From assembly GCA_905221605.1 (NCBI GenBank), contig CAJNDS010000116.1:1-64000 (forward strand): a stretch of DNA of 64,000 bases. Direction: 5' to 3'. The stretch is from Symbiodinium natans. Its lineage: Eukaryota > Sar > Dinophyceae > Suessiales > Symbiodiniaceae. Positions within the stretch are counted from its first letter, which is position 1. Every line of letters starts with the position of its first letter. Below are positions 43,400-62,995 of this stretch, one piece after another. Both the position numbers and the translations under genes were made by a program. The notes under the pieces are model-generated. The model ran no database searches. It was not told where the DNA came from and saw nothing but the letters and a program-made list of their open reading frames with translations.

Positions 43400-45797
43400 T
43401 CAGCTGATCAGCTGCAGCGCCCCGAAGCTCAGGAGCTTCGGGAGCAGCTTTGCAGAGCCCAAAGGCACATCCCGCAAGTTGAAGGGTTGGCCCTGTGAGG
43501 TCTTGCTTGCAAAGAGCCCGAGGCAGAAGAGGGCAGCGGGGACCTCCTCTGTTTGTAAGCGTAAGGTCTGGCGGTTCACCACCAGCTTGTGCTGGATCTG
43601 ATGCGTTCCGGTCTCCACTGCTTTTGCCCCTTCCGCTTCAGAGAGGAGCACGGCCCGGACATCCGGCGCCCGCCGGAGCACGGCGCTGCTGGGGAGCGTC
43701 GAGGCGAAGCGCGAGAGCGCGAGGTCTGTGAAGGACTCGGGATTCTTCGAACGGGCCGTTGACAGAGACTGAAGCTGATGAGGCTTGGCAAGCAAGGAGG
43801 AGTGCTCCATTGAATGGAAGCGAGCAAACTGCAAAGCCCAGGGAAACGCCGTGTCGCTCTTCCGAAGTTCTCCCAAAGTCTCCACGATGGACACCACTCG
43901 GCTTCCGACACGCACGGGGCCGACTTTGGCGGCGGCCGCTTGGGCCTCGAGGCGGGCGGCCAGATCCTGAAATTCCTGGGTCAAGCGGCCCAAGTACTGC
44001 TCCGGCAAGTCCTCATTGGACAGGGACGTGAGCAGCTGCGGCGGCTGGAAGGCCGGTGAGGAGGCGCCCGCCTCGAAACTGTAGAAGCTGTAGCCAGGAA
44101 GGCGGCACAGCTCGGGGACGGAGGCCGCGAGCTGCGCCAGAAGTGCGACCAGCGGGAGCCCATACTCGTCGGGTTGGAAGTCGTCGCTTGACTTAAGCTT
44201 TCTGATGCTTAGTCCCGGCTGCAGCATCTTGTGGATCATTGCCAGGAACAGGGCCTGCCAGACGTAGAACTGCCTCTCCAAGTTCACGGTCAAGTGCATG
44301 GAGAAGTCCGAGAATGTGGTGGCTTGGTGCAAGGTGCCGAAGGGAAGGTACATCACGTCACCGCCCTGCATGGTCACATTCGAGCACGAGACGTTGAAGT
44401 TCTTCAAGATCTCCTGCGGCGGTTGCTTGGGAGCCATCCAGCTGGGCACGTCGCAGACGGTCCAGACTTTGCGGCCTCCACCAACACCATATTCACGCCT
44501 ACCACCTATAACATGCGACCATGCCTCATGAACCATCTTAACCATATATGACTGAACCCTGAAGCCCCCGAAAAAGGGCCCGTTTTCAAAAGGCGGGGAG
44601 CTCTGTATCTATTCTTTGATATTCTATAGCTCCCACGTAGAAATTAGAAGGGGCAACCAGAGAAGAGCTCGAGTCGAAGAAGATGAGCCTGAAAGCTGCA
44701 CCATGAAGGCGTCCATGACCTAACAGCTCTCAAGCCATGGGACTGTGCTATTGGGGGGGCCCTTCCCTCTAGGGGGCCCTTGTACTTACAAAACCAAGGC
44801 TTCGGTGACTTTAAGTAATTTAGGTCGAGACTGCCCTCAAACTGGTCTGCTCTTTGAGCTTGGGGGGCATCCGAGTGCAGGCCGTAGCTGTGGGAGTGAG
44901 GAGGGGTGAGGTACATGTAGACGTCGACGGGGAGGTAGGCGGCTGCATAGAGCTGCTTCGCCAGGCGGGCGCCAGGCTCGGACCACTCGTGCAGGGAGTT
45001 GATGACCATGGAGAAGCCCTGCCTCAAAGAACACACACAAGGCTCGGGCGAGAGTCTTGCAACGTGCTTTGCAATCTTTCCTGTTGTTGTTTACAATTTG
45101 TTCTAAAGGCTATAAGGAGCCATAAAACCTAAGTCCAAAGCCCCTTCTCTCTCGCAGCCTCTCACAGCTGCCCCCTGGACCATGCAATTTCCTGAACCTG
45201 AACCATCCTGAACCCCCGAACGCCCCCTACAACAGAGCAGCACCTCACGGAAGTGGTGAAGGCCGGAACTGGTAGCCAAACCGGGGGGAGATGTTGGGAG
45301 GGAGATCGGGGGTTCAGATTCTCAAAAAACCAAAAAAAAGAAGAAAGAGCCAAGGCCAAGGCTCAGGAAGGCCTCGGAGACCTTCTGCAAGCTGTCTTTG
45401 GCGGTGGGGGAGGGCCGGAAGGGCTTCCGGGTCACGGGATGCTCCAGCATCTCGATGATCTCCCCGGAGCTTCCCCGCTCTCGGATCCACTCCGCCACAT
45501 GGTCCAGTGTGATGGAGACCAAGGCATCGGGGTGTGGGAAGTGCGCCCAATTCTTCTCGAAGACCTCTTCTAGGCTGTGGTCAAAGAGGTGTCAAAGATC
45601 AAAAGGGACACCAAAACAAAACATCAACCCGGGAGGGCATCGGCACTCCGTTCTTCGGTTTGATTTCTTCCATATCGAGCCTCACCAAAGAAGGGCTCGC
45701 GGGCCAGCGGATGGATCCACTGCTCCAGGATGTCTCCGGCGGACCCGGCCAGCAGCCAAGAAAACGCCAAAATCCAGGTGGCGCCAGGGAAACTCAT
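43400..45797 (-). CDS. JmjC/cupin-type 2-oxoglutarate Fe(II) oxygenase with signal peptide
   Basis: Start ATG at 45797. Exon 1 (45797-45686) begins MSFPGATWILAFSWLLAGSA, a good signal peptide, followed by ILEQWIHPLAREPFF. Exon 2 starts at 45569 (EEVFEKNWAHFP) across a GT-AG intron. Later exons are 45018-44869 (GFSMVINSLHEW ... HSYGLHSD), 44719-44689 (VMDAFMVQLSG) and 44475 to the stop at 43400; both introns between these are GC-AG. One or more small exons between about 45340 and 45018 are unresolved. The iron-binding HxD is the HSD motif and the second His is in GDVMYLPFGTLHQA, as in the cupin_4 group that includes ribosomal oxygenases NO66/MINA53. Those act on His of ribosomal proteins or on histones in the nucleus; a secretory signal here implies a different location and substrate. 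The C-terminal 250 residues after the cupin core are helical and resemble the extended tail of that family. Confidence 0.88.
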
Positions 45798-46654
45798 CCC
45801 GCATGGAACTCAAGCTCGGTGCATCCGCTTGCCTTTGCGGCCCCTCAGCACATCCAATTTCTTCGCGTCTCCTAGATTCCCGGAAGGAGCTCAATTTCCA
45901 GAAGTGGCCCCAGCCTCAGCGCTTCTTTGCAGTCGGGGGGGACGAGGTCGGTCTTGAGAGCCAAAAGGAGCCCACATGACACATGACAAAAGGTCGCTTA
46001 AGGAGACTGCGCTGTGAAAAAGAAAGCTTCCAAGCTCCGGTCATCGAGCTACGCGCATACACCACTCTCCATCCCTTTCTGCCTTCCCAGCAAAGGCCAG
46101 CATGGAATCCTGGGCACAAGCAAACCCTGAGCCCCTCCCCAAGATAGCTGAGCCACACAGCATGTTTTCCTTCCTGAACCAAAAGCCTCAGTAGGAATGT
46201 GGACCGTAAGCTTGAGCCCCCAGAAAATGCACAACGCGGCCTCATCCTCACCGCCGCGGGGCCAACACAAGTGGAAGCCGCCCTGGTTTGGAGCCGCCGG
46301 GGCCGCCTAGACACAGGGTTTTGGGGGGTTTATAGGGTTTACGGTTGAGGTAATCTTTTCTCTTTATCTTTGTATGGCCTCACCAAGAATACAAAGTAGC
46401 TTGGTTCCGAAAGCGACATCTGGACAGGTAGAGACCGTTTGGCGGCGCCGTGGAAGGCATGTGCACTTTGTTTTGTTGGTGGTGAAATCTAGCGACTAGT
46501 GAAATCTGGGGGAGAAGTTGATTGTTCTGATTTGTTGCGGCAATTTTGGATTTCGTAACGCGACTGCCACCAAGAAAAAAACGTCAGACGTCTTCAGGGT
46601 TTTCTCGGAATCCGCGGAGATGCCACAACTTCTTAACTACCAGACACACATAGT

Positions 46655-46815
46655 CCTCTGTGTTTACAGCACCACCATCTTCTGCCAGCGTGACTTGAGG
46701 CTCGTCCCTTGCCTGGGCAGCCTGTGCTGCATTCACGATCTCCTGCCGCTGAAGCACCTGAGCATAGGTTGCCTTTGGAATCCACGGAAAGCCGGACGTT
46801 GCCGTATCCAGAGTC
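46655..46815 (-). CDS. Probable exon, Gln/Ala-rich helix, unrecognised
   Basis: The minus frame reads ATYAQVLQRQEIVNAAQAAQ then ARDEPQVTLAEDGGA, followed by a GTAAAC donor near 46667. The composition is clearly protein-like. It lies upstream of the JmjC gene on the same strand and is separated from its ATG by about 0.9 kb, so it probably belongs to a different gene. No family is recognised. Confidence 0.45.
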
Positions 46816-48174
46816 TCATGTTGCATTGATGACAAAGAGCTATGGTCTTAAGATGTCTTAAGTCTACACAACTCATCTCGCACTGGATGCTTGAGTCACG
46901 TTGGAACACGACATGGGAACACGGGGAGCTGGCATCGGCCCAGGAAGAGGCTGCGCCACCTGCAGTCACCAGCTTTCAATGAGAAGCGCTCGCAACTTGC
47001 AAAAGGGAAAAAAAAGGAATTGCCAGTAGTAGCCTGACCTGCCCGGGCATCACGGCTCCAACTGCTCGGCATCTGGAGCGATGGGTCATTGGATCGGGGA
47101 AGAGCTGCTACTTGTATATCTTGTGCTGCGCGTTGGCATCGGCAGATGCTTTGGAAGATGCTTGCCAGGCCGAGTTTGCAAAGCCTTGGCTGCGGAAGGT
47201 GACCCAGATCGAAATTCAAGGCGCACTTGGCCGACACAAAACTTGCAATATGCATCTCCCTTGGGCAGCACTCGAGATGTTAAGATCGGTGTTTAGGGGG
47301 TTGGGGATGCGGGAGCTACTTTGGGGATTGTGGCTTATATATAGGCCGTATAGGGTGTAGGGTTTTAAATTTTTGCCCGCCAAGCAAACGAGTCGCGCTG
47401 CAGGTTTAGGGGATTTATCAGGATTAGGCTTAGGCGTTTGGGGTTTTGGGCTGACATGTGTAAAACATGCAAGTTCAAAAAAATGCAAACTTATAACGCG
47501 TCGTTTTTGTTTCTTATGTGGAAATTCAAAAAATGCAGAAACCAGGAGTTTGAAATCGGGGACATATTTGAACGAGTTTTTGCCTTCTCAAGTCATCTAT
47601 CCGGCTTTAGCTTTATAGGGTTGTCACTAATTACACAAAATCTGATCGAAATTCCCATCAATAAGTCGCGGAAGACGCCTGCCTCTCCTCAACCTGCGGC
47701 TCACTACACAGTGGTGGCAAGAGAAATGTTTTTAGCTTTTGACTCTACTGAGCATTCAGGAAGGCCTGCGTCTTCGAGCTCCACAATCAATTGCGGCGAA
47801 AATTTTGAAAAGGCAAAATTTACCATGTTCACGCCGGCTGCAAGCTTTGCGTTGCCACGCCATGCGCGACCCAGCAGGACCATACAAAATCTAGCGCTAG
47901 CTTGCTGCCCTTTGGCCACCCTGCTTCTGAACAGCGCGGCCCTGCAACGCCGTCTGCGCCATCTCGCTGCTGGGATCCTGTTGCCAACTCTTCACGTGCT
48001 GCGGCGCACCGACGCCGGCTCCATGCTTCAACACCAACCCCAAGCTCACGAGCAAAACAAGACGCAATTACTGGCAGCCGTGTCATCACTTTGCACTGTT
48101 ATGTTTGCTTTTGTCTTATCATCGCCGCTGTTTCTAATGCATGGAGTTGCCCAAGTTTGCCATCATGACAAGAA

Positions 48175-51100
48175 TCGCTACAATTCTCGCCGGAAGCATC
48201 TGCCCTCACTCCAACAGGCCCAGGTTAAAGACGCCCTGCTATCACTCAAGATCGCAGACCGGCGCGGGGAGGCAACGCACGTTGGCCACCACCAGAGGGT
48301 CGGTGATATGACCCTGTTCCACCTGCCAAAATCTAGGATTACAACAGCATCGCTGGAGAGGAACTTGCGTGGCCTTCGCAGCGAAACAACCCAGGATATG
48401 CTGGGGAAGCCCCAGCCGCTGCAGGATGCGGCGGGGCGCGGCTGCGCGCGCTCCGCGGCTATTCTTGTTGCTGTCTTATCATCACTGCTGTTTTGGAGCG
48501 AACCAGCTTTGCCATCGTAGCAAGAAACACTACAATTCTCGCCAAAAGCATCTGCCCTCGCTGCCAAAGGCCCAGGATGTGGGCGCCCTGCTTCCTCCCC
48601 TCCTCGCGGTCGAGGTCGCGCAGGGGTGCGGGGAGGCAACGCACGTTGGCCACCACCAGAGGGTCGGTGATATGACCCTGTTCCACCTGCCAAGATCTAG
48701 GATTACAACAGCATCGCTGGAGAGGAACCTGCGTAGCCTTCGCAGCGAAAGAATCCATGGGGAATCCCCAGCCGCTGCAGGATGCGGCGGGGCGCGGCTG
48801 CGCGGCTGCGCGCGCTCCGCGGCTATTCTTGTTGCTGTCTGATCATCACTGCTGTTTTGGAGCGAACCAGCTTTGCCATCGTAGCAAGAAACACTATACA
48901 ATTCTCGCCAAAAGCATCTGCCCTCGCTGCCAAAGGCCCAGGATGTGGGCGCCCTGCTTCCTCCCTCCTCTCGGTCGAGGTCGCGCAGGGGCGCGGGGAG
49001 GCAACGCACGTTGGCCACCACCAGAGGGTCGGTGATATGACCCTGTTCCACCTGCCAAGATATAGGATTACAACAGCATCGCTGGAGAGGAACCTGCGTG
49101 GCCTTCGCAGCGAAAGAATCCAGGATATGCTGGGGAAGCCCCAGCCGCTGCAGGATGCGGCGGGGCCTGGCTGCGCGCGCTCCGCGGCTACTCTTAGGTT
49201 GCTGTCTTATCATCGCTGCTGTTTTGGAGCGAACCAGCTTTGCCATCGTAGCAAGAAACACTACAATTCTCGCCAAAAGCATCTGCCCTCGCTGCCAAAG
49301 GCCCAGGATGTGGGCGCCCTGCTTCCTCCCCTCCTCTCGGTCGAGGTCGCGCAGGGGTGCGGGGAGGCAACGCACGTTGGCCACCACCACAGGGGCGGTG
49401 ATATGACCCTGTTCCACCTGCCAAAATCTAGGATTACAACAGCATCGCTGGAGAGGAACTTGCGTGGCCTTCGCAGCGAAACAATCCAGGACATGCTGGG
49501 GAAGCCCCAGCCGCTGCAGGATGCGGCGGGGGCGCGGCTGCGCGCGCTCCGCGGCTAGTCTTGTTGCAGCTTTGCCATCGTAGCAAGAAAATCTACAATT
49601 CTCGCCAAAAGCATCTGCCCTCGCTGCCAAAGGCCCAGGATGTGGGCGCCCTGCTTCCTCCCCTCCTCTCGGTCGAGGTCGCGCAGGGGTGCGGGGAGGC
49701 AACGCACGTTGGCCACCACCAGAGGGTCGGTGATATGACCCTGTTCCACCTGCCAAAATCTAGGATTACAACAGCATCGCTGGAGAGGAACCTGCGTGGC
49801 CTTCGCAGCGAAAGAATCCAGGACATGCTGGGGAAGCCCCAGCCGCTGCAGGATGCGGCGGGGCGCGGCTGCGCGCGCTCCGCGGCTATTCTTAGGTTGC
49901 TGTCTTATCATCGCTGCTGTTTTGGAGCGAACCAGCTTTGCCATCGTAGCAAGAAACACTACAATTCTCAAAAGCATCTGCCCTCGCTGCCAAATTAAGG
50001 CCCAGGATGTGGGCGCCCTGCTTCCTCCCCTCCGCTCGGTCGAGGTCGCGCAGGGGCGCGGGGAGGCAACGCACGTTGGCCACCACCAGAGGGTCGGTGA
50101 TATGACCCTGTTCCACCTGCCAAAATCTAGGATTACAACAGCATCGCTGGAGAGGAACTTGCGTGGCCTTCGCAGCGAAACAATCCAGGATATGCTGGGG
50201 AAGCCCCAGCCGCTGCAGGATGCGGCGGGGGTGCGGCTGCGCGCGCTCCGCGGCTAGTCTTGTTGCTGTCTTATCATCACTGCTGTTTTGGAGCGAACCA
50301 GCTTTGCCATCGTAGCAAGAAACTCTACAATTCTCGCCAAAAGCATCTGCCCTTGCTGCCAAAGGCCCAGGATGTGGGCGCCCTGCTTCCTCCCCTCCCT
50401 GCGCGGCGAGTCACACGTTGGCCACCACTAGAGGGTCGGTGATATGACCCTGTTCCACCTGCCAAAATCTAGGATTACAACAGCATCGCTGGAGAGGAAC
50501 TTGCGTGGCCTTCGCAGCGAAACAATCCAGGATATGCTGGGGAAGCCCCAGCCGCTGCAGGATCCGGCGGGGCGCGGCTGCGCGTGCTCCGCGGCTATTC
50601 TTGCTGCTGTCTTATCATCACTGCTGTTTTGGAGCGAACCAGCTTTGCCATCGTAGCAAGAAACACTACAATTCTCGCCAAAAGCATCTGCCCTCACTGC
50701 AGCAGGCCCAGGATGTGGGCGCCCTGCTTCCTCCCCTCCTCACGGTCGAGGTCGCGCAGGGGTGCGGGGAGGCAATGCACGTTGGCCACCACCAGAGGGT
50801 CGGTGATGTGACCCTGTTCCACCTGCCAAAATCTGTACAACAGCGATGCCTTCGCAGCGAAAGAATCCAGGATATGCTTGGGAAGGCCCCAGCCGCTGCG
50901 GGATGCGGCGGGGGCGCGGCTGCGCGCGCTCCGCCGCTATTCTTGTTGCATGCTGTCTTATCATTCATTACTGTTGTTTCGGAGTGATCCAGCTTTGCCA
51001 TCGTGGCAAGAAATGCTACAAGCTCTCGCTGAGAATGGTTTTCATTCATAGTGTTAGAAGAATCTGAAGGCCAGAGATGAGGGCACCCTCCTCTTGGTCA

Positions 51101-51190
51101 AGAGGACGGAGAGGAAGGGGCTGTTGGCAGTTACCACAGGGTTGGTGATGCGACTCTGCTTCACCTGCCAAAGTCTGAGACTACAACCCA
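48175..51190. repeat. Tandem array of about nine ~360-bp units
   Basis: The phrase GGCCCAGGATGTGGGCGCCC (or a variant) recurs at about 48217, 48569, 48935, 49300, 49632, 49999, 50365 and 50705, with a degraded copy near 51067. Unit lengths are 332-367 bp; shorter ones lack defined internal blocks (around 49561 and 50400). The GC-rich unit leaves both strands open over hundreds of codons, so long frames are expected by chance. One minus-strand piece, FWQVEQGHITDPLVVAN, survives in the degraded copy as LWQVKQSRITNPVVTAN, with a CAG acceptor just before VEQ or VKQ. That hints that each unit may carry a small exon. Confidence 0.9.
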
Positions 51191-51199
51191 TTCTCTGCA

Positions 51200-52120
51200 G
51201 ATTGTGGGTTTGGACACGGCTGCGCGCGTGCCGCCGCAACAGCCTGTCGTCGAAGATGGATTTGGGCTGTTAGCAGCTCCTGCCCTGCAACTTGCCCCCT
51301 CCACAACACAAAACCCACCGGCGCCCACAAGATTGTGGACCTTCCAGAGGAACTTCTTCTCCCCCTCAGCCGACAGGTGTCCGGGAGCGGACGGTGCATC
51401 AGGACCAGGGGGGCAGCCCCGGCATAGGGCACGAGTTGCCTCGTTACCGAGGCTCAGGCCGAGGCGGGTCGCGTAGCATTTAAAATTAAAGACTCCTTTC
51501 TGAGCATTCTTGCATTTTGAGTTTTGATGTTTTTGTTGATTTCATGTGTCGATTTTTGTTGACTTTTTTGCATTTTTAGACTTTACATTGAGGATTTGTT
51601 TGAACTTTGTTGATGGAAAGCGTTTTGTTCTCGAACTTCTCCTTTGTTAATTAATGAACTACTGGAATTTCGTGGATAGGTTTTGGTGTTGTTTTGCAGC
51701 TTGTTCTTTGTCTCAGCACTGCGAACATTGCGAACAGATGTTGTGCGAGTAGGCCTGGCTTCAAGAGTCAATTTTTTTAATTAGGTGATTCATAGGCTAC
51801 AGGTACCAGAACGACCCCTTTGAGTGAATGCTCCCCTAACAACCCCGAACCGGCCCAAACCCTATAAAATGACTCAACAAGCCGGCTTGGGTGTGTTAAC
51901 GGATGTTGACGGGCCCTGCAGTGGCCATTTGTAGACCACTGAGCCTCGATACGCGAGATGCCAGCCGAACCCTTTCAGGGTCCCCAGAGGTCGCGTATGT
52001 CAACGAAGTGATCTGCCCGCTTCCACCTTGTTCGCCTCTTGCTTTGTGGGGTACAGCGCCCGTTCATGGTCTTCCGGGGTGACAACCGTGGAGGCGGGCA
52101 TTCTCTGTCTTGACATCCCC
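51200..52120. other. Gene-poor stretch between the tandem array and the FN3 gene
   Basis: The 51480-51800 part is AT-richer with TTTTTGTTGA words and no coding frame. The rest has only short frames. It may contain the 3' end of the FN3 gene. Confidence 0.5.
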
Positions 52121-52134
52121 TGTACATCAGCTTT

Positions 52135-58225
<6,091 letters not shown>

Positions 58226-58269
58226 CAGTCGGTCAGAGGCTGTCATCAGCTGCTATATATACGCAGTAT

Positions 58270-58560
<291 letters not shown>

Positions 58561-59069
58561 AGAGATTGCGTTCAAGCCAAAATCACCGATAGCCCGCTGA
58601 TGTTGCTCTGCACTATTGTTAGTTGGTTAGCCGGGGGGCAGGGGGGCGTTGGTATACTATGTTGAAACGGGCCACGCTCTGTGCATCATCCGAAAGCCCA
58701 CAGAGCCCAATTAGAAGGACAGAATCAGTGATCCTGTGAGGCCATTTAGATCCTATACAACCAATAATCTACCCTAGAAAGCCTCCAATAGCGCTCTAAA
58801 CACCTGCAAACCCTGAGGATACCCTGCGAGCCTTGAAGGCAAGGAGCTCAGCACCATTCAGCGCACCTCATAGCCGCCCCCGCCCCCCGTCTTTAAAAAG
58901 GGGCTTCCGAAAATAGAGGGTTCAGGAGAGGGTTCCTAGATCTGGGGTAAGAGAGTTTTTTGGGTGATCTGTTGTAGGGTATCCCTTTTTGGGAAAGGGT
59001 CCGAGATCCCGCTAATTCCGAAGCTCTTTCGACAAAGTCAGCACCTGGGTTGAACAACGTTGAGAAGGC

Positions 59070-59130
59070 TGAGAAGGGCACCTTCCGCAAAGTTCACGGT
59101 CACCTGGCGACCATTCGGCAGCAGAATCCA
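59070..59130 (-). CDS. Candidate exon, possibly upstream part of the FN3 gene
   Basis: A TTTTTCAG acceptor precedes WILLPNGRQVTVNFAEGA on the minus strand. The strand-like composition fits a beta domain. It is on the same strand as, and 0.9 kb upstream of, the first assigned FN3 exon, but no junction is established. Confidence 0.4.
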
Positions 59131-59597
59131 CTGAAAAACCAAGGCCAATCCTGTAAGCTCTTTAAGCTTTGTAAGCTTTGTGTCCCCGATATCGGCTCCA
59201 ACATGGGGCTCTGGCAGAGGTCGAGGAGCCCGCGTAGCCGTTCGTCCTGTGATGCAGCAGGTCATGTCCCGCAACTGTGCAAGAGCCTAGTTTAAAAAAA
59301 AAAAACGGTCGACGTGCCCTTGCCGAGTGCCCCGCACTGTGGGAGCATCCGGCTTGTTCGCGCAGAAGATGCGGCTGATGGGAGAGTACCTGTTGTGGCT
59401 TTCGTTGCTTTGCTGCTCAACTGTCAGCGAGAGCAACTTATTTGCGCACTTTACTTCTGCCACTTGCCACACCCTTGTCCCCATGCATGCATGTGCGAAC
59501 ACCCATGCCGTCAGCTCACTGCCCAACACCCACGCCAGTCACTGCTGCCACCTCGGGCAAATGGGTTTGTGCTATAATGGGGGGGGGGGGGGGGGGG

Positions 59598-59790
59598 GCG
59601 ACAGGTGTTGGGATCAGGGTATGTTTCGCGGGTATGTTTCGGGGGTGTTTCGCGGCATCATGAGCTACTTTACCTGCAATTTCGGGGGTACGTTACGGTT
59701 TCGGGGGCATGTTTCGGGGTATGTTTCGCGGGTGTGCAACCCGTGTGCCCTTCTTAAACCTGGGCCCCCTAAAAAACACAGACCCAAATC
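59598..59790 (+). repeat. Dispersed TGTTTCGCGGGTATG repeat, copy 2
   Basis: Begins GCGACAGGTGTTGGGATCAG after a G homopolymer of about 20 nt and ends with GCGGGTGTGCAACCCGTGTG then CCCTTCTTAAAC and AACACAGACCCAAAT. An insertion (CATCATGAGCTACTTTACCT) interrupts the TGTTTCG words relative to the copy at 55710. Confidence 0.85.
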
Positions 59791-59884
59791 TGTCTCGGAC
59801 ATGTGAGCATCTCCGCAAACACCTACAACCTACACAATACCTGCAAAGATCCGCAAAGCATAGTTGCTGTCATTCGAAACTACC

Positions 59885-60010
59885 GCACAGAGGTGCCGGT
59901 TTGATCTTGTGACATTGTGGCTCCGGCCCTGATGTACACGAAGTTCTGCGACCGGTCTTGGCCTTGCATCGTAATGGTTATTGGGTCCAGTGAGGACCGT
60001 TTCAGTCTGG
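59885..60010 (-). CDS. Candidate exon, beta-rich
   Basis: The minus frame reads DPITITMQGQDRSQNFVYIR then AGATMSQDQTGTS, with strand-like alternation (ITITMQ, NFVYIRA). It may belong to the FN3 gene upstream of its assigned exons. Another frame is also open, so the frame is inferred. Confidence 0.4.
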
Positions 60011-60051
60011 TTTTTTGTCTCGGACACCGGCCACTGATGCTGGTGCAGTCA

Positions 60052-60477
<426 letters not shown>

Positions 60478-60503
60478 TTACGAGCTGCACTAGCCGCTAC
60501 TCA

Positions 60504-60662
<159 letters not shown>

Positions 60663-61319
60663 TTAACAGGGCTCAGCTGATCCCTCGCCACGATTTTGTG
60701 CTTTGTCTGGCTTTGTTACTTGAACTGATTTTGTCTGTCTGAGTTTGCTAGTTTGCTGGTTTGCTTGCGGTGGGGGCTGGCTCTCCACTCCGCAGGTTGG
60801 TCTTTCGCGCGCTGCGAGGTCAGAATGAGACAACTGTCACTGCGTCACTGTGAGACGTGTTGTGGACGTGATCGCTTGTGAGACTCACTATGAGTCCACG
60901 TTCATCGCAGCTGGCGCCACCTGCCATTCCGGAACCGCATCTAATGCAAGAAGGAAGCTTACCAATGGACCAAGGAAGCTGCTGCTGACTCTGAAGCTAA
61001 CAGTCTCCGGAACTGCGCCAGTCACTCCTGGCAAGGAGTGACTTGACCCAGCTCGCACCTTCGGCGACGACTTCGGCGACGACTTCGGTGACTTGGACGC
61101 GCTCTTGGGCCTCACAGCACACTGCAGCGACACGGCAACCCGTTGGTAAGACCCCCAACAGACAACTCCCAGACACCTAGCGCAATGCACGCCAATGCAA
61201 GGCGCCGCAACTCCTCTCCAGGAGCCCCGCTTGCTCTTCGGCGACGTCTTTGGCCCCGATGGCTTGGCTTTCGCCTCCCCCAGGCCACAAAGAGAGCCTA
61301 ATTGCCCAGAAGGATGCCC

Positions 61320-61521
61320 AGAAGAGTAGAAGCGTTTGGAACAAGCAGACACGGATCCGGTCTCACCCTTCCCCCACGCCAAAATGCCCCTTCCTGGGAC
61401 TCCCCCTGGACGCCCTTTCTGGGACCCATCCTGGAACCCCAGCCCCCTGAGGGACCCCCCTTTTCGCAGAAATCCTGCCAGCCCGGCTGCCGAGGCGGCG
61501 CGCGCAAGCGTTTACAATTAT
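61320..61521 (+). repeat. Dispersed element, copy 3 (GC-rich conserved end)
   Basis: Starts near GAAGCGTTTGGAACAAGCAG and ends with CCCGGCTGCCGAGGCGGCGC then GCGCAAGCGTTTACAATTAT (61483-61521). The body shares GGAACAAGCAGAC, GGATC and a C-rich run with the copy at 17754-18060. Confidence 0.8.
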
Positions 61522-62019
61522 GGCTTTACATTTTTGGGCCTTGGCCGCGGCGCTGCCAGCGTTCTTGTGAGAAGCCTCATGCCAGCATCGCTCCCTCTCA
61601 GACGGAAGCGACCAAACGGAGCCGTCCCACCTGCTTGTCCTGGTATCGCGCGCTCCTCTGCCGGAGTGCCCCACCCCTTCCCCTCTGCATGGGAATGGCA
61701 GTGTTGTGCCCGTCGTGGCCTGTTCTTCTTCTTGTGCTTCAGCCTCCACAGAACAACTTTAGTGCGCGCGTAGAAGAAGAATACCCACGTTCACCAATTT
61801 CGAGACGCCGACTTTTTGCTCTGGTTCGTCAAGCTCGCACCGGAACCACCAGACTGGCCTGAGTCCGACAAGAAGCTCACGGAACTTCGAATTCAAAGCT
61901 CCGAAATCTCGAATGTCCCACGCGTCTCAATGTGAAGAATCCGAGAACTGGGCCGCGCTTCGCCATGGAAGCGGAGGCAAGGAAGGATTGCACACAAATG
62001 TTTCACAGCGCTTGCCACG

Positions 62020-62658
62020 TCAACAAGGGGGCGTGACCTCTGACTTCTGTGTGATGTGGTTGATGCAATGACACGGTGCACAACTGCCTGGAACCCTAAG
62101 CCGGAGCCACGGTGAAGGTAAAGCAAAGTGGTCTGCCGTGTTCGCCCGAAATGCAAAATCGGAATCGGCAGCTGCCGGCTTTCTCAATCGACTGCAGGAA
62201 AGGTCGGCCACGCGTGGGGGTTTCCCATATTCGAGTCTATAGACTAGAGAGTTACTTTTTGTTTGGGGGAGGTGTATGATTAGGGGTGTCACACCCGCGA
62301 TCTCCTGAAACACTTTCGCCGTCTCCGGCAGGCCAGTCACCAATTGATGACGACGGAGACCCGAGAGGGCCAAAGCTTGAGCTCGGAGATGTAACAGTTG
62401 GTAAAGCCTCGGCAGAGAATGGCAGAGAGCTTCCGCAAGACGGAAGCGAAAGCAACGCGTTGTGCACTGCTTCGGCCCCCCATAGTCTTCCAGGCCCGAA
62501 GTCACCACCGATTCATCTGGAGATGGCTGTCTAACCAATTGCCAATACCATCTTGTTGCCCCAGAAAAGATGGTTTTCTCGGGGAAATTTTGCTTCTTCA
62601 CCAAAACGACCTCCTGCCCTATAGTAAAAATTAAGATGGTTTGAAGCCACCCGAGCAT
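62020..62658 (-). CDS. Open frame of uncertain status
   Basis: A 212-residue minus frame with a helical middle part ([20 protein letters not shown]). The opposite strand at 62286-62534 is also open, with an acidic, disordered-looking product ([18 protein letters not shown]). Either, or neither, may be real; nothing in the sequence decides it. The remaining 61.5-62.0 kb shows no feature. Confidence 0.2.
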   Translation of the reverse strand: MLGWLQTILIFTIGQEVVLVKKQNFPEKTIFSGATRWYWQLVRQPSPDESVVTSGLEDYGGPKQCTTRCFRFRLAEALCHSLPRLYQLLHLRAQALALSGLRRHQLVTGLPETAKVFQEIAGVTPLIIHLPQTKSNSLVYRLEYGKPPRVADLSCSRLRKPAAADSDFAFRANTADHFALPSPWLRLRVPGSCAPCHCINHITQKSEVTPPC

Positions 62659-62995
62659 TTACTACCATTTTGCGAGATAAGTCTGTTGTGACGTGGGGGT
62701 GGGACATTTGCTGGTGGCAGCAGCATTGCCGTGCAACATCGATGGGCAGCTTTAACCTGTGGGGCCTTTGTTCATGCTGGAAATAGCGATGCAACTCAAA
62801 CTATATTGTAATTGTGCAGAAGGTCCAATCCACATGGGGCGTGTGCTGGAATCTTGGACAAAAAACAAGCTTTTTCCAGTTCCTCCAATTGCTCTGAAAA
62901 AATTGCTTTTATTTTGTCTGCTTGTTTTCCTCGGTGTCAGTGGCAGCAGCGTGACTAGCGCAACTCGGTCAATTAGAATAGACAGAACGACCCAG

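Noticed and set aside
47438-50987. Long open frames on both strands (up to about 400 codons) in 47.4-51 kb
   Set aside because: They are read-throughs of the 360-bp tandem array; unit lengths are not multiples of three, so the frame changes from unit to unit.
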